Part shown: piece by piece, positions 15,522-45,381 of the stretch
Numbering within the stretch: position 1 is the first letter of the stretch
Layout: every line of letters begins with the position of its first letter
Assembly (NCBI RefSeq): GCF_014203355.1
Contig: NZ_JACHIR010000002.1
Span: 372,001 to 436,000 of the forward strand
DNA length: 64,000 nucleotides
Source of the DNA: Kutzneria kofuensis
GTDB lineage: Bacteria > Actinomycetota > Actinomycetes > Mycobacteriales > Pseudonocardiaceae
Reading direction: 5' to 3'
Translations under genes and position numbers: made by a program
The notes under the pieces: generated by a model
The model's database searches: none
Seen by the model: the letters and a program-made list of their open reading frames with translations, nothing else
What the model was told of the DNA's origin: nothing

Positions 15522-16469
15522 ATGCAGGTGATCTCCGGCCCGGACGAGTTCCATGTCGACGACCTCTACGTGGACCTGCGCCGGGCGGTGGGACTTCCGC
15601 TCCATCTCAAGTGCGAGGGCTTCAACTTCGCCGGCTCGGTGAAGCTCAAGGCGGCCGTGGCGATGGTGGACGCGGCCGAGCGGGACGGCCGGCTCACCCC
15701 GGGCTCGGTGCTGATCGAGTCGTCGTCGGGCAATCTCGGCATCGCCCTGGCGATGATCGCCGCCAGCCGCGGCTACGGCTTCCTGTGCGTCACCGACTCG
15801 CGCTGCAACACCGCGTCCCGGCGGCTGATCGAGTCGTTCGGGGCGCGGGTGCACATGATCACCGAGCCGGACCCGGACGGCGGCTTCCTCGGCGCCCGCA
15901 TCGGTTACGTGCAGCGGATGTGCCTGCTCGACGACCGGTACGTGTGGCTGAACCAGTACGCCAACAGCGGCAACTGGCTGGCCCACCACGGCACCACCGC
16001 GCCGGAGATCGCCAAGGCATTCCCCGAGCTGGACGTGCTGTTCGTCGGGGCCGGCACGACCGGCACGCTGATGGGCTGCGCGCGCTACTTCCGGGAGAAC
16101 CGGCCGTCGGTGCGGATCGTGGCGGTCGACGCGGTCGGCTCGGTCACGTTCGGTGCGCCGGCGTCGCCGCGGCTGATCCCCGGCCTGGGCACCAGCGTCC
16201 GCCCGCAGCTGCTCGACGAGTCCTTTGTGGACGACATCGTGCACGTGCGCGAGGAGGACACGGTGAAGATGTGCCACCGGCTGGCCGCCGCCGGCTTCGT
16301 GTTCGGCGGTTCCACCGGGACGGTCGTCAGCGGCGCCCAGCGGTGGCTGGCCGGCAACGACGCGACGACCGCCGTCGCCATCGCCCCCGACCTGGGCGAA
16401 CGGTATCTGGACTCGGTGTACCAGCCCGAATGGGTCGAGCAGAACTACGGCAGCCCGCTGCTGGTGTAA
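15522..16469 (+). CDS. sbnA: SbnA-like 2,3-diaminopropionate biosynthesis PLP synthase
   Basis: A 315-residue PLP enzyme of the cysteine-synthase fold. SbnA joins O-phospho-L-serine and L-glutamate to N-(2-amino-2-carboxyethyl)-glutamate, which SbnB then cleaves to Dap. The PLP-binding Lys lies in NFAGSVKLKAAVAM. The conserved substrate loop ESSSGNLGIALAM and the phosphate-binding VGAGTTGTLMG are both present. The ATG at 15522 follows a GAAGGCGGG ribosome site. The neighbouring sbnB makes the Dap assignment firm compared with plain cysteine synthase. It acts in the cytoplasm and supplies the precursor for the stand-alone A-T protein. Confidence 0.88.
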   Translation: MQVISGPDEFHVDDLYVDLRRAVGLPLHLKCEGFNFAGSVKLKAAVAMVDAAERDGRLTPGSVLIESSSGNLGIALAMIAASRGYGFLCVTDSRCNTASRRLIESFGARVHMITEPDPDGGFLGARIGYVQRMCLLDDRYVWLNQYANSGNWLAHHGTTAPEIAKAFPELDVLFVGAGTTGTLMGCARYFRENRPSVRIVAVDAVGSVTFGAPASPRLIPGLGTSVRPQLLDESFVDDIVHVREEDTVKMCHRLAAAGFVFGGSTGTVVSGAQRWLAGNDATTAVAIAPDLGERYLDSVYQPEWVEQNYGSPLLV

Positions 16470-16478
16470 GTTCGGCCA

Positions 16479-17522
16479 ATGGCTGTTGGACCGGCGCTGG
16501 TGCGTGACCGCAACGCGTGGCAGCACCTGGAAGCGTTCGTGGTCTGCGCGGTCGCGACCATCCTGATCACCCGATCGTTTCTCGGCGCCACCGGTTACCC
16601 GAAGATCGGCAGCGGTGGCCTGCACATCGCGCACATGCTGTGGGGCGGGCTGCTGCTGCTCGTCGCGCAGCTGCTGGTGCTGTCCTACCTCGGGCCGATC
16701 ACCAAACCGCTGGCGGCGGTGCTCGGCGGCGTCGGCTTCGGGCTGTTCATCGACGAGGTGGGCAAGTTCGTCACCGCCGACAACAACTACTTCTACCGGC
16801 CGGCCGTCGCGATCATGTACGTGGTCTTCGTGGTGATCGTGCTGGCCGGCCGGCTCGTGCACGATCGACGGCCGAGAGGTCCGGCCGAGCAGCTGGCCAA
16901 CGCCGCCGCGATCGCGGCCGAGGGCGTGGTGGCCGGGCTGACGAAGTCACGGCGCTCGGTGGCCAACCGGCTGCTGATGCGGGCGGCCAAGGGCGGCGCG
17001 GACTCGAACATGACGTCCGCGCTGTCCACTGTGGTCGCCCTGTGCCCGCCTGGCCGGGCGAATCCGCACATCTTCCAGACGTTGCGGCACCGGCTGGCGG
17101 GGTTGCTGCCGCAGAGCTGGGTTCTGGTGTGGCTGACCAACATCCTGCTGATCGGGCAGGCGGCCGTCGGCATCATCGGCTCGCTGCTGGTGCTGCTGGA
17201 CAACCCGCACGGCGCGGAGCTCATCGCCGGCTTCGGCCAGCTGGTCAGCGCGGCCGTCGCGGGCGTGCTGGCGATCGTGGCACTGATCCTGCAGTGGTCC
17301 GAGGACCGCACCGCCGTGCTGCGCTGGAGTCGTTACGCCGCACTGGTCACGGTGTTGTTCACCGAGGTTTTCGACCTGGTCGAGCAGGAGTTCGCCGGGT
17401 TGACCGGCGTCGGGGTCGGCCTGTTCGCCCTCGCCGTGATCGCGCTGCACGAGCGACGCTCACGCCGACCCCTGATCGCCAAGCGGCCGGAATCCCCGGA
17501 GGGTCCTCAGACCAGCACGTAG
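16479..17522 (+). CDS. multi-pass membrane protein of unknown function
   Basis: A 347-residue protein with about seven to eight hydrophobic helices, for example VVCAVATILITRSFLGA, HMLWGGLLLLVAQLLVLSYL, AIMYVVFVVIVLAG and VLVWLTNILLIGQAAVGIIG. A soluble central part of about 90 residues separates two membrane blocks. It starts only nine bases after the sbnA homologue, without a visible ribosome site, and is the last gene of the Dap operon. Its 3' end overlaps the convergent oxygenase gene by 16 bp. Isolated relatives occur in actinomycetes without assigned function. A role in export or resistance is possible but unsupported. Confidence 0.7.
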   Translation: MAVGPALVRDRNAWQHLEAFVVCAVATILITRSFLGATGYPKIGSGGLHIAHMLWGGLLLLVAQLLVLSYLGPITKPLAAVLGGVGFGLFIDEVGKFVTADNNYFYRPAVAIMYVVFVVIVLAGRLVHDRRPRGPAEQLANAAAIAAEGVVAGLTKSRRSVANRLLMRAAKGGADSNMTSALSTVVALCPPGRANPHIFQTLRHRLAGLLPQSWVLVWLTNILLIGQAAVGIIGSLLVLLDNPHGAELIAGFGQLVSAAVAGVLAIVALILQWSEDRTAVLRWSRYAALVTVLFTEVFDLVEQEFAGLTGVGVGLFALAVIALHERRSRRPLIAKRPESPEGPQTST

Positions 17523-18490
17523 CCGTCGCCGGGCCGCTGGTACCGGGAGCGGCGCAGGTCGTTCATCACGAACGTGCGCTGCAGCCAGCGGTCCTTGCCG
17601 TCGTAGCGCGGGGTGAAGCCGGTGCGGCCGTGAACGGTCACGCGGTTGTCCACGATGGCCAGGTCGCCGGGGCGCAGCCGGATCGTCTGCGACGCGTCGT
17701 TGAACCGGTCCCGCAGCTCCTCCAGCGCGGCCTTCGCCCGGGGCGTCCGCGGCGTGGTGGCGGCCAGGTCGACCTGCAGGTTCGGGTCCTCCTCGGCGCC
17801 GAACAGCACCGCGTGCTCGACGGCCCCGTCACTGCCCAGCCCGAACGACGGCGGCGCCTGCGTGACGAACTCGCGGCTGAACAACGCCTCCCGCGCCTGG
17901 TCGGTCAGCATCGGCAGCACCGTGCGGGCGCAGGACGTCCGCAGCCCGGCGACGCCCTCGTGGTCCTGGCGCAGGCACAGCAGCATCACGTAGTCGGGAC
18001 GGTTGGGGTGGAACGCGTTCTCGGTGTGCCACTCCAGCAGCACCGAGCCGGCGTTGCCCTGGAACTCCTCCTTGCCCGGCACCGGAACCACGTCCTGCAC
18101 CAGGGCCCCGGTCTTCTCCGGCAGGAACGCGGCCGGGTCGCCGAGCCCGGTCGCGATCATCATCAGCACCGCCGCCGGCACCGCCACGGTCCGCTGCACG
18201 GAGCCGTTCACGGTCGGTGTGGCGGGCAGGCCGTCCTCGTTCACCGGCAGGTTGCGCAGCAGCATCGCGCCCTGCGGCCCGGAGTCACGGCGGAACCGGC
18301 GCAGCGGCCGGCGCAGGCCGACCGGCGTCTCGTCCCAGGCCCGCCGCGCCTCGTCCACCCATTCCGGCGTGTCCACTAGATCGTTGTCCACCGCGCTCAG
18401 GGCGCGGGCCAGCTCCTCGACGGCCTCGGCGTCGGCCGTGGCCAACGTGACCGGCGCGGAACCCGCCGTGGTTTCGGTGACCACCGTCAT
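17507..18490 (-). CDS. AsnO/VioC-like Fe(II)/2-oxoglutarate amino-acid beta-hydroxylase
   Basis: A 327-residue non-haem iron oxygenase of the clavaminate-synthase/AsnO/VioC group, which beta-hydroxylates free amino acids (Asn for AsnO of CDA, Arg for VioC). The HxE iron motif is in LEWHTENAFHPNRPDYVML; the distal His is in DNRVTVHGRTGFTPRYDGKDRW and the 2-oxoglutarate Arg follows in WLQRTF. Start is the ATG at 18490 behind GGAGG. Module 3 of the neighbouring NRPS has an Asn-type code, so free L-Asn is the best substrate guess, giving 3-hydroxy-Asn before activation. It is transcribed divergently from the exporter/NRPS unit, with its own repeat-type promoter. Confidence 0.8.
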   Translation of the reverse strand: MTVVTETTAGSAPVTLATADAEAVEELARALSAVDNDLVDTPEWVDEARRAWDETPVGLRRPLRRFRRDSGPQGAMLLRNLPVNEDGLPATPTVNGSVQRTVAVPAAVLMMIATGLGDPAAFLPEKTGALVQDVVPVPGKEEFQGNAGSVLLEWHTENAFHPNRPDYVMLLCLRQDHEGVAGLRTSCARTVLPMLTDQAREALFSREFVTQAPPSFGLGSDGAVEHAVLFGAEEDPNLQVDLAATTPRTPRAKAALEELRDRFNDASQTIRLRPGDLAIVDNRVTVHGRTGFTPRYDGKDRWLQRTFVMNDLRRSRYQRPGDGYVLV

Positions 18491-18522
18491 AGCTGTCCTA
18501 CCTCCACTCGGATACGCCCGCG

Positions 18523-18567
18523 ACGGTAGGCAGCACCGGCTTTGTTCCGTTATCGCCGGCATTTCGT
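18523..18567 (-). promoter_or_regulatory. candidate SARP-type promoter of the AsnO/VioC-like gene
   Basis: Read on the minus strand: heptads ACGAAAT (18567-18561), GCGATAA (18556-18550) and ACAAAGC (18545-18539), each offset by 11 bp. After 10 bp comes TACCGT (18528-18523). The middle heptad matches the repeats of the other two core promoters; the outer two are weaker. Geometry is the same in all three. Confidence 0.4.
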
Positions 18568-18599
18568 CACGTGGTCCCTTGTGGACGGACATCGCCGCG

Positions 18600-18633
18600 T
18601 CGATATCTGACCGATAAGGGCGACCCCTAGCGT
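18600..18633 (+). promoter_or_regulatory. candidate SARP-type promoter of the exporter/NRPS operon
   Basis: Heptads TCGATAT (18600-18606) and CCGATAA (18611-18617) repeat at 11 bp and end 10 bp before TAGCGT (18628-18633). The ATG of the first gene follows eight bases after the -10 box, so the transcript would have almost no leader. Layout and -10 sequence equal those at 11356-11389. Confidence 0.55.
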
Positions 18634-18641
18634 CTGGGACC

Positions 18642-19577
18642 ATGACAGCTGCCATCCGTGTCGAGGGCCTCCAGAAGCGCTTCGGCGACACCCGGGCGCT
18701 GGACGGCGTCGACCTGGAGGTCGAGGCCGGCACCGTGTTGGGCCTGCTCGGCCCCAACGGCGCCGGCAAGACGACCACGGTCCGCACGCTGGCGACGCTG
18801 GTGCGGCCCGACGGCGGCCGTGCCTTCGTCGGCGGCTACGACGTGGTGTCGCAGGCGACCGAGGTGCGCAGGCTGATCGGCCTGACCGGGCAGTACGCGT
18901 CCGTGGACGAGAACATCTCCGGCCGGGAGAACCTGTACCTGATCGGCCGGCTGCTGGACCTGTCCGGCAAGGCGGCCAGGGCCCGCGCGGACGAGCTGCT
19001 GGAACGCTTCGCCCTCACCGCGGCCGCGTCCCGGCCGGCCCGCGGCTACTCCGGCGGCATGCGCCGGCGGCTGGACCTGGCCGCGAGCCTCGTCGGCAAC
19101 CCCAAGGTGCTGTTCCTGGACGAGCCCACCACCGGCCTGGATCCCCGCAGCCGCAACGAGTTGTGGGACGAGGTCCGATCCTTTGTGGCCGGTGGCTCCA
19201 CGGTGCTGCTGACCACGCAGTACATGGAGGAGGCCGAGGCGCTGGCCGATCGGGTGGTGGTCATCGACCACGGTCGGGTCGTCACCGGCGGCACCCCCGA
19301 CCAGCTGCGGGCCCGCGTCGGCGGCCGGGTGCTGCACGTGCGCATGGAGCGCGTCGAGGACGTCACGAACGCGGCGAAGGCGCTGGCCGACGCCGGTCTG
19401 GGCGCGGCGGTCACGGAGGAGCAGGACGGCCGGCTGTCCCTGCCGATGGCCGACGAGCAGTGGCTCACCGCCGCGATCCAGGTGCTCGGCGGGCTCGGCC
19501 TGACCATCGCCGAGATCGAGACCAGGCTGCCCAGCCTGGACGAGGTCTTCCTGACGTTCACGAAGAGGTCGGCATGA
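18642..19577 (+). CDS. ABC exporter ATP-binding protein (DrrA-like)
   Basis: A 311-residue nucleotide-binding subunit of a DrrA-type antibiotic exporter. Walker A is GPNGAGKTT near residue 40, the signature is SGGMRRRLDLA near 140, and Walker B is VLFLDEPTTGLD near 160, followed by the DrrA-type C-terminal extension. Its stop overlaps the permease start (ATGA at 19574), so the two are made together. It is the first gene of the NRPS operon and is likely to power export of, and self-resistance to, the peptide. Confidence 0.9.
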   Translation: MTAAIRVEGLQKRFGDTRALDGVDLEVEAGTVLGLLGPNGAGKTTTVRTLATLVRPDGGRAFVGGYDVVSQATEVRRLIGLTGQYASVDENISGRENLYLIGRLLDLSGKAARARADELLERFALTAAASRPARGYSGGMRRRLDLAASLVGNPKVLFLDEPTTGLDPRSRNELWDEVRSFVAGGSTVLLTTQYMEEAEALADRVVVIDHGRVVTGGTPDQLRARVGGRVLHVRMERVEDVTNAAKALADAGLGAAVTEEQDGRLSLPMADEQWLTAAIQVLGGLGLTIAEIETRLPSLDEVFLTFTKRSA

Positions 19578-20347
19578 CGGCGTCCACCCTGCGGCACTCG
19601 CTGGCGATCTGCCGGCGCAACCTCGTGCACATCCGCAACGACCCGGAGCAGCTGCTGGACGCGACGGTGATGCCGATCGTGTTCACGCTGGTGTTCCTGT
19701 ACGTGCTCGGCGGCGCGATCGGCGGCGACCACCTCGACTACCGGGAGTACCTGCTGCCCGGGATCATGGTGCAGACCGCCTCGTTCGCCTCCACGGTCAC
19801 CGGCATCGGCCTGAACACCGACTTCGGCCAGGGCGTGATGGACCGGTTCCGGTCGCTGCCGATCGCCCGCTCCGCGGTGCTGGCCGGCCGGATCGGCTCG
19901 GACGTCTGCCGGCTGTTGCTGGGCCAACTGGTGATGCTGGCGTTCGCGTTCGTCGTCGGATTCCGCGTGCACACCGATCCGGTGGCCGTGCTCGGCGCGT
20001 TCGCGCTGCTGCTGCTCTACGGCACGGCGCTGTGCTGGGTGTCGGCTTTCGTGGGGCTGAGCGTGAAGAACGCGCAGGTGGTGTCCACGGTCGGCTTCCT
20101 GTGGATGATCCCGCTGCAGTTCGGCAGCTCCATCTTCGCGCCGCCGGACACGATGCCCGGCTGGCTGCAGGCGTTCGTCGCGGTCAACCCGACGACGCTG
20201 GTCACCGACGCGTGCCGTGGGCTGCTGGTCGGCGGCGTCGAATCGGGCTCGGTGGCCGGTTCCGCGCTCGGCGCGGTGGCCTGGAGCGTCGGCCTGATGG
20301 CGGTGTTCGCGCCGCTGGCCGTGTGGCGCTACCGCAACCGCACCTGA
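19574..20347 (+). CDS. ABC-2 type permease (DrrB-like)
   Basis: A 257-residue integral membrane permease of the ABC-2/DrrB family with six expected helices (for example ATVMPIVFTLVFLYVLGGAI, LLGQLVMLAFAFVVGF, LGAFALLLLYGTALCWVSAFV in part). The ABC-2 segment FRSLPIARSAVLAGRI lies in the second loop. Start is the ATG overlapping the previous stop; the frame is open further upstream but antiphase to the ATPase gene. It pairs with the preceding ATPase. The first NRPS gene begins 81 bp downstream, with no terminator between. Confidence 0.9.
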   Translation: MTASTLRHSLAICRRNLVHIRNDPEQLLDATVMPIVFTLVFLYVLGGAIGGDHLDYREYLLPGIMVQTASFASTVTGIGLNTDFGQGVMDRFRSLPIARSAVLAGRIGSDVCRLLLGQLVMLAFAFVVGFRVHTDPVAVLGAFALLLLYGTALCWVSAFVGLSVKNAQVVSTVGFLWMIPLQFGSSIFAPPDTMPGWLQAFVAVNPTTLVTDACRGLLVGGVESGSVAGSALGAVAWSVGLMAVFAPLAVWRYRNRT

Positions 20348-20428
20348 ACCCCCGCGAGTTCCCCCAAAAATCAGCACTGTGCGGCACATCGAAACCCGTT
20401 CTTTTGCACACCTGAGGAGTCGATCGGC

Positions 20429-39821
<19,393 letters not shown>

Positions 39822-39825
<4 letters not shown>

Positions 39826-42800
39826 CCACCCCCGCGTTCGACGACGTCCTGCCGCTGACACCGCTGCAGGAGGGCATGCTGTTCCACGCCCTGTCCGGCG
39901 AGGACGACGTCTACAACACACAGCTGGTCGTGCGGGTGCGCGGCCCGCTGGACACAGCGGCGCTGCGCGAGGCCGCGGAGAAGCTGCTGCGTCGGCACGG
40001 CAACCTGCGCGCCGGGTTCCGGCAGCGCAAGAACGGCCAGGGCATGCAGGTGCTGCACCGGGACGTTCACCTGCCGTGGCGCGAGATCGCCGCCACGGAG
40101 TCCGAAGTGGACTCCTTGCTCGCCGCCGACCGGGCGGAGCGGTTCGAGCTGGCCAGGCCGCCGGCGCTGCGCTTCACCGTGATCAGCCTGGGCGACCAGG
40201 AGTTCTGCGTGGTGCTGACGTGCCACCACATCCTGATCGACGGCTGGTCCGCGCCGCTGCTCCTGGGCGAGCTGTGGACGCTGTACGGCGGCGGCACGCT
40301 GCCGCCGGTCACCCCGTACCGGAACTACCTGGCGTGGTTGGCGAAGCAGGATCGGACCGCCGCCGAATCGGCGTGGGCCAAGGCACTGGACGGCCTCGAC
40401 GGAGCGACGAAGGTCGCCCCGGAGCTGACCGGCACGGTCATGCCGTCCGCAATCGACGCCGAACTGTCCGAACAGGACACAGCGAAGCTCCTCGACGTCA
40501 ACCGGGCCAACGGTTTGACGCTCAACGCCGGCATCCAGGGCGCCTGGGCGGTCGTGTTGTCGGAGCTGACCGGCCGTGACGACGTGGTGTTCGGCGCCGT
40601 GGTGTCCGGTCGCCCGCCGGAGGTGCCGGGTATCGAGTCGATGGTCGGCCTGTTCATCAACACCGTCCCCGTCCGGATCAAGATCGACCGAACGCTGTCG
40701 CCGTCCGAGAACTACGCCCGCGCCCAGGCCGAGCAGGCGAAGCTCCTGGGCCACCAGCACCTGCGACTGGCCGACATCCAGCGCGCCGCCGGCCAGGGCG
40801 AGATGTTCGACACCGTCACCGTGGTGTTGAACTACCCGCTCGACGAGGCGCCCCCGGAGCCGATCCGGGGCGTCACCGTCACGGACATCGCCGGCTACGA
40901 CGCCGCGCACCTGCCGCTGCGGCTGACCGCCGGCACCCGCCAGGGCCGCCTGCAGCTGCGGCTGGAATACCGGCCGGACGCCTTCGACGAGGCGACGATC
41001 CGCACCATCGCCGACCGACTCACCGACCTGGTGACCAGGGACGACTTCGGCGACCCGCTGGCCGCGCTGGACCTCGGCTCACACGACACCGACGAGGTCA
41101 TGGTGGAGATCGCCGAGCCGCGCACGCCGCAGGAGGAGATCCTCTGCACGCTGTTCGCGGAGATCCTCGGCGTCGACAACGTCCGCCCGGACGCCGATTT
41201 CTTCGCACTCGGCGGCCAGTCGCTGTCGGCGGTGAAGCTGCTCAGCCGGATCCGCACGGTCTTCGGCGCGGAACTTCCGATCCGCGCCGTCTTCGACACG
41301 CCGACGGCGGCGGGGCTCGCCACGCTCGTCGCCGCCGGCGGCACCACCCGCCCGCCGGTGCTTGCCGCGCAACGACCCGACCTCGTGCCGCTGTCGTTCG
41401 CGCAGCGACGGCTGTGGTTCCTGCACCGCATGGAGGGCCCCAGCGCCTCGTACAACCTGACCATGGCGCTGCACCTGACCGGGACGCCGGACATCCCGGC
41501 CCTGCGGGCGGCGATCGCAAAGGTGTTGGCCCGGCACGAAAGCCTGCGGACCGTGTTCCCGGACGTGGACGGCCATCCGTACCAGCGGGTGCTGACCAAC
41601 GCCGAGGTGCCGTTCGAGATCGTCGACATGACGCCGGACGCGCTGCCCCGGGCCGCCGGCTACGCCTTCGACCTCGCCACCGAGATCCCGATCCGCGCCA
41701 CGCTGGCCCGGATCAACGCCACCGAGCACGTGCTTCTGCTGCTGGTGCACCACATCGCCAGCGACGGCTGGTCGCTGGCCCCGCTGTTCCGCGACCTGTC
41801 CGCCGCGTACGCCGGCGAGGACCTGCCGCCGCTGCGGGTCCAGTACGCCGACTACACGTTGTGGCAGCAGGAAGTTCTCGGCGCGGACGACGACCCGACC
41901 AGTGTGGTCTCCGGCCAGCTGGAGCACTGGCGGCAGGCCCTGGCCGGGCTGCCGGACGCCATCGAGCTGCCGACGGACCGCCCCCGCACCGCGCACGCCA
42001 CCCTCGCCGGCGACGTCGTCGAGTTCGAGCTGGACGCGGACGTGCAGTCCGGCATCGACAAGCTGGCCCGGGCGACCGGAACGACCGCGTTCATGATCCT
42101 GCAGGCCGCGCTGGCATCACTGCTCAGCCGGCTCGGCGCGGGCACCGACATCGCCATCGGCACGCCGGTCGCCGGCCGCCTCGACGAGGCCCTCGACGAC
42201 CTGGTCGGCTTCTTCGTCAACACGTTGGTGCTGCGCAACGACCTGTCCGGCGACCCGACGTTCACCGAGCTGCTGCACCGGGTCCGCACCACCGACCTGG
42301 CGGCGTACGCCAACCAGGACGTGCCGTTCGAGCGGCTGGTCGAGGTGGTCAACCCGACCCGCTCGCTGACCCACCACCCGCTGTTCCAGGTCCTGTTGGC
42401 GTTGCAGAACAACAGCGGCGGCGAGCTGGAGCTGCCGGGCCTGACCGTTCGCCCGCACGAGGTCGCCACCGGCACCACGCGGTTCGACCTGTCGTTCGTT
42501 CTGGCCGAGGGCGACGGCGTCAAGGGCGTGCTGGAGTACGCCACCGACCTGTTCGACCGCTCGACCGCGCAGTCCATTGTGCACCGCTTCGTGCGGCTCG
42601 TCGAAGCGGTGGTCGCCGCCCCGCAGACCCGCATCGGTGACATCGGCGTTCTCACCGCCGCCGAGCTGGAGCCGTTGCGGGGAGCGGACTTCGAGCACGG
42701 CCTCACCACGCTGCCGGCGGCCTTCGAGGCGCAGGTGCGGCGCACGCCGTCGTTGCCGGCCGTGGAATGCGGCGGCGAAACCCTGACCTATGCGGAGCTC

Positions 42801-45119
42801 AACGAGCGGGCGAACCGGTTGGCGCACAAGCTGATCGCCCAGGGCGCGCGGCCCGGTGAGTACGTCGCCGTCACGCTCAGGCCGTCGATCGAGCTGATCG
42901 TGGCCTGCCTGGCGATCCTCAAGTCCGGCGCCGGCTACGTCCCGGTCGACCCCGGCTACCCGACCGAGCGCATCGACTTCATCCTCGGTGACGTCTCCCC
43001 CGTCTGCGTCGTCTCGTCGGCCACGGCCGAAGGCTTCCCCACGGACGATCCGTCCGTCGCGGTCCAACCCGACGACTGCGCGTACGTGATCTACACGTCC
43101 GGCTCGACCGGTCGCCCCAAGGGCGTTGTCGTCCCGCACCGGTCGCTGCTCAACCTGGTCGCCGAGTACGGCCGGCGGTTCGGCGCCGATCCGGCCCGCC
43201 GGGTGCTGACCTTCGTCTCCCCCAGCTTCGACGTGTCGATGTCCGAGCTGGCGCAGGCCCTGTTCTTCGGCGGCTGCCTGGTGATCCCGCCGGCCGGCAT
43301 CGAGTTCGCGGAGTACCTGGCGGCCAAGGACATCACGCACGCGACCGTGCCGGCGGCGGTGCTCGCCACCGTGGAGCCGATCGAGCTGCCCAAACTGCAG
43401 GTGCTGGTCACCGGCGGCGAGCCCACCCGGCCGGAGGTGATCCGGGCCTGGTCGCCGGGGCGGACGTTCGTCAACGCGTACGGGCCGACCGAGGCGACCA
43501 TCGAGTCCACCTTCGCGGTCTGGGGCGACGAGGCGAACCCCGTGCTGATCGGCTCCCCGATCAACAACGTCGCCGCGTACGTGCTGGACGGTCGGTTGAC
43601 GCCGGTCCCGGTCGGCGTGCCCGGCGAGCTGTACCTCGCCGGCGCCGGCCTGGCTCGGGGCTATCTGCGACGCCCCGGGCTGACTGGCGAGCGCTTCGTC
43701 GCCGATCCCTTTGCCGCCAACGGCAGCCGCATGTACCGCACCGGCGACGTCGTGCGTCGGCGGGCAGACGGGCAACTGGAGTTCGTCGGACGATCCGACG
43801 ACCAGGTCAAGGTTCGCGGGCTGCGGATCGAGCTCGGCGAGGTCGAGGTCGCGCTGGGCCGGCACCCCGGTGTTTCCGCGGCTGCCGTCGCCGTCCACGA
43901 CGCCACGCTGGTGGCCTACGTCGTCGGCGACGTCGATGCGGCCGAGCTGCGGCGATTCGTCGGGGCGTCGCTGCCGGAGTACTACGTGCCCTCGGTGTTC
44001 GTGCAGTTGAACGAGCTGCCGCTGACCCCGAACGGCAAGGTGGACCGCCGGGCGTTGCCCGCCCCGGAACACACCGCCACCGAGGGCCGTGGCCCGCGGT
44101 CGCCGCGCGAAGTGTTGCTGTGCCAGCTGTTCGCCGAGGTGCTCAAGGTCGACACCGTGTCGATCGACGACAACTTCTTCGACCTCGGCGGGCATTCGCT
44201 GCTCGCCACGCAGCTGGTCAGCAAGATCGGCGCGGTGCTCGGCACCCAGCTCAGCATCCGCACCCTGTTCGACGCCGCCACCGTCGCCGAGCTGTCCGCG
44301 CAGCTGGACGAGGGCGACGAGCGGGACCCGTTCGCGATGCTGCTGCCGCTGCGGGCCGGCGGTGACGGGTATCCGCTGTTCTGCGTGCACCCCGTCGGTG
44401 GCCTGAGCTGGTGCTACTCCACGCTGCTACGCGGGCTGGACCGGGACACGCCGGTGTACGGGCTCCAGTCCCGGTCGCTGTCCGGCGGGCAGCCGCCCGA
44501 GACTCTGGAGGAGCTGGTCGGCGACTATGTGGACCAGATCCGCAAGGTGCAGCCGACCGGGCCGTACCACCTGCTCGGCTGGTCCATGGGCGGTCACCTC
44601 GCGCACGCCGTGGCCGCCGCGCTCCGGCAGTCCGGCGACGAGGTTGCCCTGCTGGCCGTGCTCGACGCCTACCCCGTCGCGCCCGAGCTGCGCCGTCCCA
44701 TGTCGGCGCGGCAGGTGTACGACGACCTCTACGGCGGCTACGTCCGTCTCGGCGTCGCCACCGGCGAACCGCCCGCCGACGAGGCGTCACTCAAGGCCGA
44801 GCTCGTCCGTCTGCTCGGCACCGACGAGGAGATGCGCGGTTTCGACGACGCCCAGCTCGGCCGGGTGCTCGCCGCTACCGTCGCCAACGTGACCGTCACC
44901 GCCCACCGCGAGCCGCCCGTGTTCGACGGGGACCTGCTGCTGGTCGTGGCGACCGAGGACCTGCGGGAGTGGGCCGACCCCGCGCTGTGGACGCCGCACG
45001 TGCGCGGCGTCGAGAGGCACGAGTTCCCCGCCACGCACGAACAACTTCTGCACGCCGGCCACGGCGCCGCCATCGGCCGGCTCGTGGCCACCAGGATGAG
45101 TCAAGGAGAGAAGCGATGA
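39822..45119 (+). CDS. NRPS 3: C-T (no A domain) / C-A-T-TE (modules 7-8)
   Basis: A 1765-residue synthetase overlapping the previous stop (ATGA). The first C domain begins [13 protein letters not shown] (D-type acceptor of a D-residue donor, fitting the upstream epimerase), with HHILIDGWS near residue 135. It is followed directly by a carrier ([13 protein letters not shown] near 464), so module 7 lacks an adenylation domain and must be loaded in trans. Module 8 has C (HHIASDGWS near 643), A (A3 near 1091, code DVSTVGAIEK, closest in my memory to Trp codes, tentative) and carrier near 1457. The C-terminal thioesterase has GWSMGG near 1587 and a late His in [11 protein letters not shown]. It releases or cyclises the octapeptide. 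Confidence 0.92.
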
Positions 45120-45325
45120 CCAACCCGTTCGAGGACAACGACGGCAGCTACCTCGTGCTCGTCAACGACGAGGGCCAGCACTCCCTGTGGCCCGAGTTCG
45201 TCGCCGTGCCCGCCGGCTGGACCGTCGCCAACGGCCCCGCGAGCCGCCAGGACAGCCTCGACTACATCGAGCGCAACTGGACCGACATGCGCCCCGCCAG
45301 CCTCATCGCCGCCATGGCCGAGTAG
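45116..45325 (+). CDS. mbtH: MbtH-like NRPS chaperone
   Basis: A 69-residue MbtH-family protein, needed by many actinomycete A domains for folding and activity. Family residues are all present: [31 protein letters not shown] and the final [15 protein letters not shown]. It starts inside the stop codon of NRPS 3 (ATGA), behind AAGGAGAG. It closes the biosynthetic operon and is followed at once by two terminator hairpins. Confidence 0.95.
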   Translation: MTNPFEDNDGSYLVLVNDEGQHSLWPEFVAVPAGWTVANGPASRQDSLDYIERNWTDMRPASLIAAMAE

Positions 45326-45332
45326 TGCGGAA

Positions 45333-45361
45333 GGGGCCGCGCCCGATCCGGGCGCGGCCCC
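45333..45361 (+). terminator. terminator hairpin 1 after mbtH
   Basis: A perfect 12-bp stem (45333-45344 with 45350-45361) and a 5-base loop, very GC-rich, beginning seven bases after the mbtH stop. It lacks a T-tract, as is common in actinomycetes. Confidence 0.8.
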
Positions 45362-45381
45362 GAGCAGCTCGACGACCCCGA

